Position numbers and translations under genes: made by a program | Assembly (NCBI RefSeq): GCF_029223485.1 | Contig: NZ_JARHTP010000004.1 | Span: 186,001 to 250,000 of the forward strand | Direction of reading: 5' to 3' | Length of the DNA: 64,000 bases | Origin: Streptomyces coacervatus | GTDB taxonomy: Bacteria > Actinomycetota > Actinomycetes > Streptomycetales > Streptomycetaceae | Notes under the pieces: model-generated | What the model was told of the DNA's origin: nothing | Seen by the model: the letters and a program-made list of their open reading frames with translations, nothing else | The model's database searches: none | Shown here: piece by piece, positions 15,774-23,818 of the stretch | How the letters are laid out: each line of letters begins with the position of its first letter | How positions within the stretch are numbered: the first letter of the stretch is position 1

Positions 15774-16766
15774 TCAGGCGCGGCCCGCCTCGGCCGCGTC
15801 CCGCTTCTCCTCCGCCGCCTGCTCCTCCTGCTTCTTCGAGGCCCGCAGGCTGGTGACGGTCGTGACCGTCAGAACCAGCACGATGAAGCCGAGCGAGAAG
15901 GGGATGGAGATCTCCGGGACGTGGACGCCGGACTCGTGCAGCGCGTGCAGCACCAGCTTCACGCCGATGAAGCCGAGGATGATCGACAGGCCGTAGCTGA
16001 GGTGGACCAGCTTCTTCAGCAGTCCGCCGATCAGGAAGTACAGCTGCCTGAGGCCCATCAGCGCGAAGGCGTTGGCGGTGAACACGATGTACGGGTCCTG
16101 GGTCAGACCGTAGATGGCGGGAATGGAGTCCAGGGCGAACAGGACGTCGGTGGAGCCGATCGCCAGCATCACGACCAGCATCGGCGTCATCACGCGCTTG
16201 CCGTTCTGCTCGATCCACAGCTTGGTGCCGTGGTAGCGGTCGGCCACGCCGAAACGCTTCTCCACCATCTTCAGCAGCTTGTTCTCCTGGTACTCCTCCT
16301 CGTGCTCCTCCTTGCGGGCGTCCTGGATCAGCTTCCAGGCGGTCCAGATCAGGAAGGCGCCGAAGAGGTAGAACACCCAGGAGAAGGCGGAGATGATCGC
16401 CGCTCCGGCCGCGATGAAGCCCGCGCGCAGCACCAGGGCGACCAGGACGCCGACCATCAGCACCCGCTGCTGGTACTGCGAGGGCACCGCGAACTTCCCC
16501 ATGATCAGGACGAAGACGAAGAGGTTGTCGACGCTCAGCGACTTCTCCGTGATGTATCCGGCGAAGAACTCACCGGTGGGCCCGGCGCCGCCGTACAGGT
16601 ACAGCCCGATACCGAAGAGACAGGCCAGCACCACCCAGACGATCGTCCAGGTCCCTGCTTCCTTGATGGACACGTCATGGGGCTTGCGGCCGACGAAGAA
16701 GTCGACGGCGACGAGCGCGCACAGGGCTGCGACGGTCAGCAGCCAGACAGTGAGGGATACGTTCAC
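15774..16766 (-). CDS. TerC-family integral membrane protein
   Basis: A 330-residue multi-pass protein of the TerC/Alx family. It shows ITEKSLSVDNLFVFVLIMG (TM with the conserved acidic residue), TPMLVVMLAIGSTDVLFALD and SIPAIYGLTQDPYIVFTANA, the family's signature metal-transport region. The central loop is strongly charged (KEEHEEEYQENK), as is the C-terminus. The GTG start at 16766 has GGAG 8 bases upstream. Family members are linked to tellurite resistance and manganese export during membrane-protein metalation. I looked for, and did not find, a yybP-ykoY-like leader upstream. Confidence 0.93.
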   Translation of the reverse strand: MNVSLTVWLLTVAALCALVAVDFFVGRKPHDVSIKEAGTWTIVWVVLACLFGIGLYLYGGAGPTGEFFAGYITEKSLSVDNLFVFVLIMGKFAVPSQYQQRVLMVGVLVALVLRAGFIAAGAAIISAFSWVFYLFGAFLIWTAWKLIQDARKEEHEEEYQENKLLKMVEKRFGVADRYHGTKLWIEQNGKRVMTPMLVVMLAIGSTDVLFALDSIPAIYGLTQDPYIVFTANAFALMGLRQLYFLIGGLLKKLVHLSYGLSIILGFIGVKLVLHALHESGVHVPEISIPFSLGFIVLVLTVTTVTSLRASKKQEEQAAEEKRDAAEAGRA

Positions 16767-16981
16767 GGGTGGTGCTCCTGGTGCAGGTGGGGGAGATGAC
16801 AGCGTTGTCGGCGATCCTGATCCCTTCCACCCCGCACAGGTGAACAAAAGGTCATGAGCAGGTATCGGGCGGCCACCCGCCGTTCGGCGGGCAGGTTCCG
16901 CCGGACGGCGGCGGTCCGCAGGGCAGCCGGTGCGTGAATCATGACGGCCAGAGCCGCCGCGCCGTGCGTGAGGAGAGAGTC

Positions 16982-17956
16982 ATGACCCAGGTACCGCCCC
17001 CGTTCGACCCCGAACTCGCCGCAGCACTCGAGCTGATCAAGGATGTGGTGCACCCCGGCCTCACCCTCGACGAGATCGACGCGGTGCGCCAGGGGCCGGG
17101 CATCGAGATGCTGGCCCAGCTCGACCTGACCGCGGGCGGGTTCTTCGAGGTCGAGGACCGCACCGTGCCCGGCCCCGAGAACGCCCCCGAGATCTCCCTG
17201 CTGATCTGCCGCCCCGCCGCCCCGTCGACCGCCGGTCCACGGCCCGTCGTCTACCACGTCCACGGTGGCGGCCTGATCATCGGCAACAACCGGGTCGGTG
17301 TGGACGTACCCCTGGCGTGGGCGCAGGCGCTGGACGCGGTCGTGGTGTCCGTGGAGTACCGGCTGGCACCGGAGCATCCGTACCCGGCACAGATCGAGGA
17401 CGTGTACGCCGGTCTGCTGTGGACGGCGGAACACGCCGAGGAGCTCGGCGCCGACCCGGAGCGGATCGTGGTCGCGGGTGCCAGCGCGGGCGGCGGGCTG
17501 AGCGCCGCGCTGGCCCTGCTCACCCGGGACCGCAAGGGCCCGCGCCTGATCGGCCAGGTGCTGATGTGCCCGATGCTGGACGACCGCAACGACACTCCGT
17601 CCACGTACCAGATGGCGGGTCTCGGCGTATGGGACCGCACGGCCAACGAGACCGGCTGGACGGCGCTGCTCGGCGAGGAGCGCGGCGGCCCCGGCGTGTC
17701 CCCGTACGCCGCGCCCGCCCGCGCGCAGGACCTGACCGGTCTGCCTCCGGCCTTCCTGGACGTCGGTTCCGCGGAGACCTTCCGCGACGAGACCGTGGCC
17801 TACGCCTCCCGGATCTGGCAGGCCGGCGGGGTGGCCGAGCTGCATGTGTGGCCGGGAGGCTTCCACGGCTTCGACGGCTTCGCCCCGCAGGCGACGCTCT
17901 CCCAGTCGGCTCGGGCGGCTCATCTGGACTGGCTGCGCAGGCTGCTGGCGCAGTGA
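16982..17956 (+). CDS. Alpha/beta hydrolase, HSL-type esterase
   Basis: A 324-residue hydrolase. The oxyanion-hole motif HVHGGGLIIGN lies at about residues 90-100, the nucleophile in VVAGASAGGGLSAALAL (GxSxG), the acid around DVGSAETFRDE, and the catalytic His in WPGGFHGFDGF. This is the hormone-sensitive-lipase esterase family acting on short-chain esters. The ATG at 16982 is preceded by GAGGAGAGAGTC. Its stop is 18 bp from the stop of a convergent DUF5937-type regulator. No signal peptide, so cytoplasmic. Confidence 0.92.
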   Translation: MTQVPPPFDPELAAALELIKDVVHPGLTLDEIDAVRQGPGIEMLAQLDLTAGGFFEVEDRTVPGPENAPEISLLICRPAAPSTAGPRPVVYHVHGGGLIIGNNRVGVDVPLAWAQALDAVVVSVEYRLAPEHPYPAQIEDVYAGLLWTAEHAEELGADPERIVVAGASAGGGLSAALALLTRDRKGPRLIGQVLMCPMLDDRNDTPSTYQMAGLGVWDRTANETGWTALLGEERGGPGVSPYAAPARAQDLTGLPPAFLDVGSAETFRDETVAYASRIWQAGGVAELHVWPGGFHGFDGFAPQATLSQSARAAHLDWLRRLLAQ

Positions 17957-17974
17957 CGGGTGCGGGCGGCGCGG

Positions 17975-18988
17975 TCAGGAGGGTTCCTCGGCCGCCGCTC
18001 CGGCGCGGTTTCCGAGCAGTCTGAGGCCCAGCGGGGTCACGCTGTGCAGGACGTACTTGCCGTCGCGGCGGCTGGTGACGAGGCCGGCCTCGCGCAGCAC
18101 GCCGAGCTGCTGGCTCGCGGAGGGCACGGACACCACGACCGTCCCGGCCAGCGCCGAGGTGGAGGCGAAGCCTCGCGTGGCGGTCTCGTACAGCAGGGCC
18201 GCGCGGGTGGGTCCGAGGAGTCGGGCGAGCTGGTCCGGGGCGGTGGGCGTGTCCGGGACGACGGTCTTGTCGACCGGGTAGACCAGGACCGGCAGCAGGG
18301 CCTCGTCGAGCAGCGAGACGGGCCGCCGCCAGCAGAAGTACGAGGGCACCAGCAGCAGGCCGCGGCCTTCGAGGCGCAGGTCGCGGTCGACCGGGTAGTC
18401 CACCTCCATGACGGGGGCCTGCCAGCTGATCATCGGGCGGAACGTCTCCAGCAGCGCCCTGACGCCGCCGGTCGCCAGCACCCCCGAGCGCCAGGCGACG
18501 TCGGCCGCCACGGCGGTCTCGATGCGCTGCCACACCGGTCCGACGAACACCTCGTGGTAGGTGAGCAGTTCGCTGCCCAGCCGCTCCAGCGCCGCGACCT
18601 CACCCCGGGCGAGCTCGTCGGCCGCGGCGGGCGCACCGGCGTGGATCGTCAGCAGTCCGATCTCGGTGCGTAATCGGCCGCGGGGAGTGCTGAGCACCCG
18701 GTCGATGCCCGCGTGCACGCCGCCGGTCTGCGGTACGGGAGGCGGGGTGAGGAAGTCTGGGAAGTACCGGGAACGCGGCACGAGTTCGCACAGGGCGCGG
18801 ACGGCGTCGCGCGCCTCGCCGCCCCGCCGGATCCGTCCGGTGGCCTCCCTTCGCCACGCCCCGAAGGCGATACGGCCGTCACGGTCCTGGAGGCGGCACA
18901 GACTGCAGACGATCTCCCACAGCGGGTCGGGTCCGTGGGCGATCCGTATGGTCTCCAGATCCCGGGCGGTGCAGTGGATGCGTAACAA
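17975..18988 (-). CDS. ArsR-like regulator with DUF5937-type N-domain, second copy
   Basis: A 337-residue protein with the same inverted architecture as the regulator at 13219. The N-terminal domain starts LLRIHCTARDLETIRIAHGP, the C-terminal HTH has VVVSVPSASQQLGVLREAGL, then VTSRRDGKYVLHSV. The start is a TTG at 18988 with GGGAGGAACC immediately upstream, a good ribosome site. It is convergent with the esterase and divergent from the secreted protein gene at 19229, 240 bp away. Its target is unknown. Confidence 0.85.
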   Translation of the reverse strand: MLRIHCTARDLETIRIAHGPDPLWEIVCSLCRLQDRDGRIAFGAWRREATGRIRRGGEARDAVRALCELVPRSRYFPDFLTPPPVPQTGGVHAGIDRVLSTPRGRLRTEIGLLTIHAGAPAAADELARGEVAALERLGSELLTYHEVFVGPVWQRIETAVAADVAWRSGVLATGGVRALLETFRPMISWQAPVMEVDYPVDRDLRLEGRGLLLVPSYFCWRRPVSLLDEALLPVLVYPVDKTVVPDTPTAPDQLARLLGPTRAALLYETATRGFASTSALAGTVVVSVPSASQQLGVLREAGLVTSRRDGKYVLHSVTPLGLRLLGNRAGAAAEEPS

Positions 18989-19228
18989 GGTTCCTCCCTT
19001 GTCGAAGCGCCATGCACATGAAATTTCCCGGTGAGTTCGACAGGTCCCCGGACGGGAAAGTTGCCGGTGGGCAGGGATTTGGCGGAAAGAGTCTGCTGGG
19101 TCGTTTCGGTCCCAGCCAAAGTGACGTGACGCCCGTCAGCTGCGTGACGAGAGTTGTCCGCGCCGCCCGGCCCACGCGCAAGTCGGGCCGGGACGCATTC
19201 ACTCAGACCGACCGCTTGGGGGAACACC

Positions 19229-19651
19229 ATGGCTTTCCGCAGCAAGGCGACCGCGGTGACGCTCGCCGCACTGTGCGCCGTCGCCGGCCTCGCCGGCACC
19301 GCCTCCGCATCGTCGTCCGGCGCGAACGCGTGCGGCGGCAACAACTCCTGCGCGACCGTCGGGGGCGTGACCGGTCACGCCTCGGCCAACAACGGCGGCA
19401 ACGACTGCGCCTCGGGGAACCTGTGCCTGTACACGGGCGCGAACTTCACGGGGACGCGGTTCGACCTGTACACGTGCAAGCAGTACTCACTGTCCCAGTG
19501 GAACGGGACCGGCTCGGACTACAACAACCAGACCGGCGGTGCCGTGGCGACGTACTACGGCCAGAGCGGCAACCAGCTGTACACCCTGGCCGCCGGCTGG
19601 ACCTTCCCTTCGCACGACTTCAACCCCGTCTGGTCGGTGCGCAACTGCTGA
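19229..19651 (+). CDS. Secreted peptidase inhibitor I36-like protein
   Basis: A 140-residue exported protein. The signal peptide is MAFRSKATAVTLAALCAVAG followed by LAGTASASS (cleavage near residue 28). The mature part is Gly/Asn-rich with four or more Cys (ACGGNNSCATVGG, CASGNLCLYTGANF, LYTCKQY, VRNC). The pattern CLYTGANFTGTRFDLY fits the beta-gamma-crystallin-like I36 (SMPI) family, which contains metalloprotease inhibitors. GGGGGAACACC precedes the ATG. It ends at a strong terminator, consistent with single-gene transcription. Inhibitory activity is only inferred. Confidence 0.8.
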   Translation: MAFRSKATAVTLAALCAVAGLAGTASASSSGANACGGNNSCATVGGVTGHASANNGGNDCASGNLCLYTGANFTGTRFDLYTCKQYSLSQWNGTGSDYNNQTGGAVATYYGQSGNQLYTLAAGWTFPSHDFNPVWSVRNC

Positions 19652-19677
19652 CGCCTGCCGTCCGCTGACCGCACCAG

Positions 19678-19714
19678 AGTCCGGCCGCACCGCCCACGCG
19701 GGTGCGGCCGGACT
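19678..19714 (+). terminator. Rho-independent terminator after I36-like gene
   Basis: AGTCCGGCCGCACC and its exact complement GGTGCGGCCGGACT flank a 9-base loop, a 14-bp perfect stem 26 bases after the stop codon. Confidence 0.8.
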
Positions 19715-19742
19715 GTCACGGGCGCTCCTCAGGGAGTGCGCC

Positions 19743-20783
19743 ATGGCGCATGATGGCCGTATGAAAGAGCTGGCCGGGCGCCTGACCGCGCTGGATCCCG
19801 ACGCCGGTGCCGCCGTCCGGGTCATCGCCTACTTCGACCGGCTGGCCGAGACCAGGGCCGGTCTTGAGGCCCTGGTGCGCGGGGCGGCCGTGCTGGCCGG
19901 ATGTCCTGCGCGGCTCGTCGATGCGGGCCGACGTGTACGGGTGCGGGTCGAGCCCGACGGCGCACGCAAGGACACCGAGGCGCCGCCGGACGCGGACTGG
20001 CCGTGCGCGGCACTGGAGCCCGGCGGTGCCCCGGCCCTCTGGCTGGAGCGGGCGGGGAGCGAGCCGAGCGTCGTGGACGCGGTGATCCTGGAGCGTGCCG
20101 CCGGTGCGATACGGCTGGTGCTCGACCGCACCCGGGGCCGCGCCCCGGCCTCCCCCGCGGACGACCCGGCACTGGTCGAGACGCTGCTGGACGCCACGGT
20201 GCCCGAGCCGGCGCGGCTGCACGCGGCCCGCCGCCTCGGTATCGACCCCGCAGATACGGCCGTGGGGATCCGCGCCCTCGCTCCCGGCGACGGGCGGCCC
20301 CGCATCCTGCCAGCCCGGGCGGGCGGCCGCCCCGCCGACGCCGAACTGCCCGCCGGCCGACTCGGCGTGGGCCCCGCCGTCCCCGTGCTCGACCTGCCGG
20401 ATTCCTGGGCCGCCGCCCGGACCGCCCTGCGGTTCACGGCCGACGGCTCCCCGCACGACCCCGGCCCGCGGGTGGTGTACGCCGACGACCTGGGCGGCAT
20501 CGCACTGCTCGCCGACCTCGTCGCACCGGGCGCCGAGCCGCCGCCCGATGTACGCGCCCTGGAAGCGGCGGCGGGTGCGATGCCCGGGCTGCTGGCCACC
20601 CTGCACGCCGTGGCCGCCACCCCGAGTCAGCGCGCGGCGGCCGCCGAGATCAATGTGCACCACTCCACGCTCCAGGACCGCCTGACCCAGGCCGAGCACC
20701 TGCTCGGCTGGCCGCTGCGCACCCCGCAGGGCCGACTCAGGCTCCAACTGGCTCTGACGATGCGGCACTTGGCGCGGTCGTAG
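19743..20783 (+). CDS. PucR/CdaR-like helix-turn-helix regulator
   Basis: A 346-residue cytoplasmic protein. The C-terminal 60 residues carry a PucR-type HTH (RAAAAEINVHHSTLQDRLTQ, then EHLLGWPLRTPQGRLRLQLA). The upstream region is Ala/Arg/Pro-rich with no clear GAF domain, but LGIDPADTAVGIRAL resembles the GGDEF-like middle domain of this group. GGGAG lies 6 bases before ATG 19743, favouring it over the in-frame ATG at 19761. Such proteins regulate neighbouring catabolic or morphological genes; the target here is unclear. Confidence 0.72.
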   Translation: MAHDGRMKELAGRLTALDPDAGAAVRVIAYFDRLAETRAGLEALVRGAAVLAGCPARLVDAGRRVRVRVEPDGARKDTEAPPDADWPCAALEPGGAPALWLERAGSEPSVVDAVILERAAGAIRLVLDRTRGRAPASPADDPALVETLLDATVPEPARLHAARRLGIDPADTAVGIRALAPGDGRPRILPARAGGRPADAELPAGRLGVGPAVPVLDLPDSWAAARTALRFTADGSPHDPGPRVVYADDLGGIALLADLVAPGAEPPPDVRALEAAAGAMPGLLATLHAVAATPSQRAAAAEINVHHSTLQDRLTQAEHLLGWPLRTPQGRLRLQLALTMRHLARS

Positions 20784-20801
20784 CGCCATTTCGCATGCGG
20801 T

Positions 20802-20960
20802 TCACCGGAACTCGTGGACCACCTGGATCTCGCCGTCGACGTGGGCGTTGAACTCGTCGAGTTCCTCGGCCGGCACCCACTTCGTCACCCCCTTCGAGGT
20901 CGACACGGAGTTCCTGAGCCGGTACCCCGTGCAGCAGGCCGGCGGCGAGACGATCCTCGA
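20802..20960 (-). pseudogene. C-terminal fragment of an unidentified protein
   Basis: On the minus strand one frame reads GVTKWVPAEELDEFNAHVDG then EIQVVHEFR and stops at 20802. This looks like a genuine protein C-terminus with good codon usage, but no start or full domain exists upstream; coherent sequence stops near 20960. The rest of the gap to 21083 holds nothing I recognise. I do not know the family. Confidence 0.4.
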
Positions 20961-21083
20961 CGGCCATGGCGTTCGCTTTCCGGAGGGATCGGCCGCCGGT
21001 GCGGCCGGTCGGAAGCCCGGACGATACCGGCGGGGCCGGTGCGGCGGCCAAGGAGATTCGGGCGGCGGGTCGGCTCCCGGCGG

Positions 21084-21617
21084 CTACCGCAGGGCAAAGG
21101 AGGCCCGGTGCTGCCAGTCGGTGCCGTCGTGGACCACGAGGTCGACCGTGGGCACCCGTGCTGTGAAGGGGAGGCCGGGGCGCAGGCCGGCCTCGATCTC
21201 GTCCAGTACGGCCTCGTCCTGGCCCTGGGCGACCGTCAGATGCGGGAGGGGCGCGTACTTTCCGCCGTACGGCGGGGCCTCGGGCCAGCGGTCGACCACC
21301 GCCTCGGTGAGCCTGCGGAACGGCGCGTCCGGGGCGGGTGCGAGGTAGAGCACCCCGGGAAACCGTCCGGAGTGCTCGAAGCGCACGTCGAAGGAGCGGT
21401 GCCGCCCGAAGATCTCGTCCAGGGCGGCGCAGGTCCCGGCGTCGACGAGGGAGGCGGGCAGGAACGGGAAGAGCACGGTGACATGGGCCGGCACACCGGC
21501 TCGGGCCGCGGGGTCGTAGCGGTCCCGCCAGGCCCGGACGGAGGGCTCCGCCTCCGGCACGGGCACGACGAGCGCCGTCTGCCCCGCCGTAAAACGCTCG
21601 GATCGGTCGTCTGCCAT
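21084..21617 (-). CDS. 2'-5' RNA ligase / 2H phosphoesterase family protein
   Basis: A 177-residue protein of the 2H phosphoesterase superfamily. The two catalytic motifs are present: PAHVTVLFPF (HxT) at about residue 44 and LPHLTVAQG (HxT) at about residue 125. Length is that of bacterial LigT-like proteins, which act on 2',3'-cyclic phosphates or 2'-5' linkages. No partner genes are evident. No strong ribosome site is seen before ATG 21617. Confidence 0.85.
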   Translation of the reverse strand: MADDRSERFTAGQTALVVPVPEAEPSVRAWRDRYDPAARAGVPAHVTVLFPFLPASLVDAGTCAALDEIFGRHRSFDVRFEHSGRFPGVLYLAPAPDAPFRRLTEAVVDRWPEAPPYGGKYAPLPHLTVAQGQDEAVLDEIEAGLRPGLPFTARVPTVDLVVHDGTDWQHRASFALR

Positions 21618-21752
21618 GCCATGGGTGTACCAGCCGGATCACCGTGGCGGCCACGGGACACCACTTGCATGCGCGCCCTACATGCCCCCGCCGACAATTT
21701 CACCCGTGGCCTATCCTGGATCACAGCCACTTCTGGACGGAGGACTCAGCCC

Positions 21753-22211
21753 ATGACCGCAACGGACCCGGCGCTCACCGCCCTCGCCCAGGGCTGGTGC
21801 GCCCTCTCGCTGCTGCACGGCAGGATCGAGGCCCACATCGAGCGGGCCCTGCAGGCCGGGCACCACCTGAGCGTGCGCGAGTACTCCCTGCTGGACGTGC
21901 TGAGCCGGCAGCACGACGGGGAGGGCGGGCATCTGCAGATGAAGCAGGTCGCCGACGCGGTCGTGCTCAGCCAGAGCGCCACGACCCGGCTGGTCACACG
22001 CCTGGAGGACCGCGGGCTGCTGACCCGGTACCTGTGCCCCACCGACCGGCGCGGCATCTACACCAACGTCACCGAGGCCGGCCTCAAGCTCCTGGAGGAG
22101 GCCCGCCCGACCAACGAGGCGGCCCTGCGCGAGGCGCTCGACGAGGCCGCGCAGAACCCGGAGCTCGCCCCACTCGTCAAGGCGGTCGAGACGCTCCGCG
22201 TGCCTGTCTGA
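21753..22211 (+). CDS. MarR-family regulator
   Basis: A 152-residue winged-helix regulator. The core reads HLSVREYSLLDVLSRQ, LQMKQVADAVVLSQSATTRL and DRGLLTRYLCPTDRRGIYTN, a typical MarR recognition helix and wing. GGAGG lies 9 bases before ATG 21753. A terminator follows, then an MFS exporter in the same orientation. A long-armed inverted repeat lies between them, so it probably controls the exporter from its own transcript. Confidence 0.9.
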   Translation: MTATDPALTALAQGWCALSLLHGRIEAHIERALQAGHHLSVREYSLLDVLSRQHDGEGGHLQMKQVADAVVLSQSATTRLVTRLEDRGLLTRYLCPTDRRGIYTNVTEAGLKLLEEARPTNEAALREALDEAAQNPELAPLVKAVETLRVPV

Positions 22212-22222
22212 CCCACACCGAG

Positions 22223-22252
22223 GCCCCCGTAAGCACTGTCGCGGGGGCTTTC
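22223..22252 (+). terminator. Terminator after MarR gene
   Basis: GCCCCCG, 12-base loop, CGGGGGC, followed by TTTC: a 7-bp GC stem 11 bases after the stop codon. Confidence 0.65.
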
Positions 22253-22267
22253 GCATGGGCGACTGCT

Positions 22268-22327
22268 TGCAGACGCGCTCTACACGCCCAGACACTCATT
22301 GCCGCTTGAATTTATACCGCGTCTGCA
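22268..22327. promoter_or_regulatory. Inverted repeat upstream of MFS gene
   Basis: TGCAGACGCG (22268-22277) and CGCGTCTGCA (22318-22327) are exact complements 40 bases apart. They flank an AT-rich stretch (TTGAATTTATA) suited to a promoter. A second GTCTACG follows. The arrangement suggests paired half-sites for the MarR protein. Confidence 0.5.
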
Positions 22328-22382
22328 ATTATTGTCTACGCTCGTAAGCGTCATACGCAATCCCCTCTGGAAGGTGCACCCC

Positions 22383-23594
22383 ATGCCTCTCGCCCTCCTG
22401 GCCCTGGCCATCGGGGCCTTCGGGATAGGCACCACCGAATTCGTGATCATGGGCGTGCTGCCCGAGGTCGCGGGTGACTTCGGTGTCTCCATCCCCACCG
22501 CCGGCTGGCTCGTCTCCGGCTATGCCCTGGGCGTCGTCCTCGGCGCGCCCCTGCTGACGGTCCTGGGAACCAAGGTCTCCCGCAAGAAGATGCTCATGTT
22601 CCTCATGGGCCTGTTCGTGGTGGGCAACACGCTGTCCGCGTTCGCACCCACCTTCGGCGTCATGCTCGCCGGCCGGGTGATCGCCTCGCTCGCGCACGGC
22701 GCGTTCTTCGGTATCGGTTCCGTGGTCGCGGCCGGTCTGGTCGCGCCGGAGAAGAAGGCTTCCGCGATCTCCCTGATGTTCACGGGGCTGACCGTCGCCA
22801 ACATCGTGGGCGTCCCGCTGGGCACCTACGTCGGCCAGTCCGCCGGGTGGCGGGTCACCTTCACCGGTGTGGCCGCGCTCGGCATCGTCGGTCTGCTCGG
22901 GGTGGCCAGGCTCGTGCCCGAAACGGGCCGGCCCGACGGCGGCGACGTCCGTAGCGAGTTCGCCGCCTTCCGCAACGTCCAGGTGTGGCTCGCGATGGCG
23001 ATGACGGTCCTCGGCTACGGCGGTGTCTTCGCGGCGATCACCTACATCACGCCGATGATGACCGAGGTCGCCGGTTACTCGGCGGGGGCGGTGACCTGGC
23101 TGCTGGTGCTGTTCGGGGCCGGGATGTTCCTGGGGAACCTGGTCGGCGGCCGGTTCGCCGACCGCGCCCTCATGCCCATGCTGTTCACCGCTCTCGGCGC
23201 CCTCTCCCTGGCGCTGCTGCTGTTCACGGCGACCGCCCACAACAAGGTTCTCGCCGCGCTCACTCTCACGTTGATCGGCGCCCTGGGCTTCGCCACCGTG
23301 CCTCCGCTGCAGAAATGGGTGCTCGACCAGGCCTCGGCCGCCCCGACGCTGGCATCCGCCGCCAACATCGGCGCCTTCAACCTCGGCAACGCGCTGGCCG
23401 CCTGGCTGGGCGGCGTGGTCATCGCGTCCGGGCTCGGCTACACGTCACCGAACTGGGTCGGCGCCCTCCTCTCCGGCACCGCACTGCTCCTCTCCTTCCT
23501 GGCGGCCTTCCTCGACCGCCGGACCCGCTCGGCCGGCCGGGTCGTGGCCGGGTCCGCGACGGCCGAGCACATCCCGGCCGCCGCGCAGCACTGA
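22383..23594 (+). CDS. MFS transporter, DHA1 (AraJ/NepI-like)
   Basis: A 403-residue exporter with 12 predicted TM segments. It starts MPLALLALAIGAFGIGTTEF, then VIMGVLPEVAGDFGVSIPTA, the hallmark N-terminus of the AraJ/YdhP subgroup of drug/metabolite efflux proteins. The motif region LLTVLGTKVSRKKMLMF and NVQVWLAMAMTVLGYGG in the second half fit. GGAAGG lies 9 bases before the ATG. In related genomes this transporter is often followed by an aldo/keto reductase; here only a broken stub of one remains. Confidence 0.9.
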   Translation: MPLALLALAIGAFGIGTTEFVIMGVLPEVAGDFGVSIPTAGWLVSGYALGVVLGAPLLTVLGTKVSRKKMLMFLMGLFVVGNTLSAFAPTFGVMLAGRVIASLAHGAFFGIGSVVAAGLVAPEKKASAISLMFTGLTVANIVGVPLGTYVGQSAGWRVTFTGVAALGIVGLLGVARLVPETGRPDGGDVRSEFAAFRNVQVWLAMAMTVLGYGGVFAAITYITPMMTEVAGYSAGAVTWLLVLFGAGMFLGNLVGGRFADRALMPMLFTALGALSLALLLFTATAHNKVLAALTLTLIGALGFATVPPLQKWVLDQASAAPTLASAANIGAFNLGNALAAWLGGVVIASGLGYTSPNWVGALLSGTALLLSFLAAFLDRRTRSAGRVVAGSATAEHIPAAAQH

Positions 23595-23623
23595 TCCACC
23601 AACTTGCAAGGAACGCCACGCAC

Positions 23624-23700
23624 ATGCCCCTCCCACCGTCTCCACCGTCGCCCTCAACAACGGCGTAGAGATCCCCGGTTCGGCTTCGGCGTCTTCCATG
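23624..23700 (+). pseudogene. Aldo/keto reductase N-terminal stub
   Basis: Starting at ATG 23624, the sequence encodes MPLP, then TVSTVALNNGVEIP after a one-base shift, then FGFGVF after another. That is the usual opening of aldo/keto reductases (TVALNNGVxIPxFGFGVFQ). The remaining 250 residues are absent. The next 120 bases up to the LysR stop show nothing recognisable. Confidence 0.65.
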
Positions 23701-23818
23701 CCGGAGGAGGCAAGGGCCGCCCCGACGCCGGCCGTGTCGATGATTCGGGGATTCGCCACACTGGCCGGGCCCTGGGCTCCCGTACAGGATTCCCTGCAGA
23801 TCCGGTGCACCTCCGGTC

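Noticed and set aside
16767-16981. Possible manganese (yybP-ykoY) riboswitch ahead of terC
   Set aside because: I found no sequence resembling the conserved core loops; only small GC hairpins are present.
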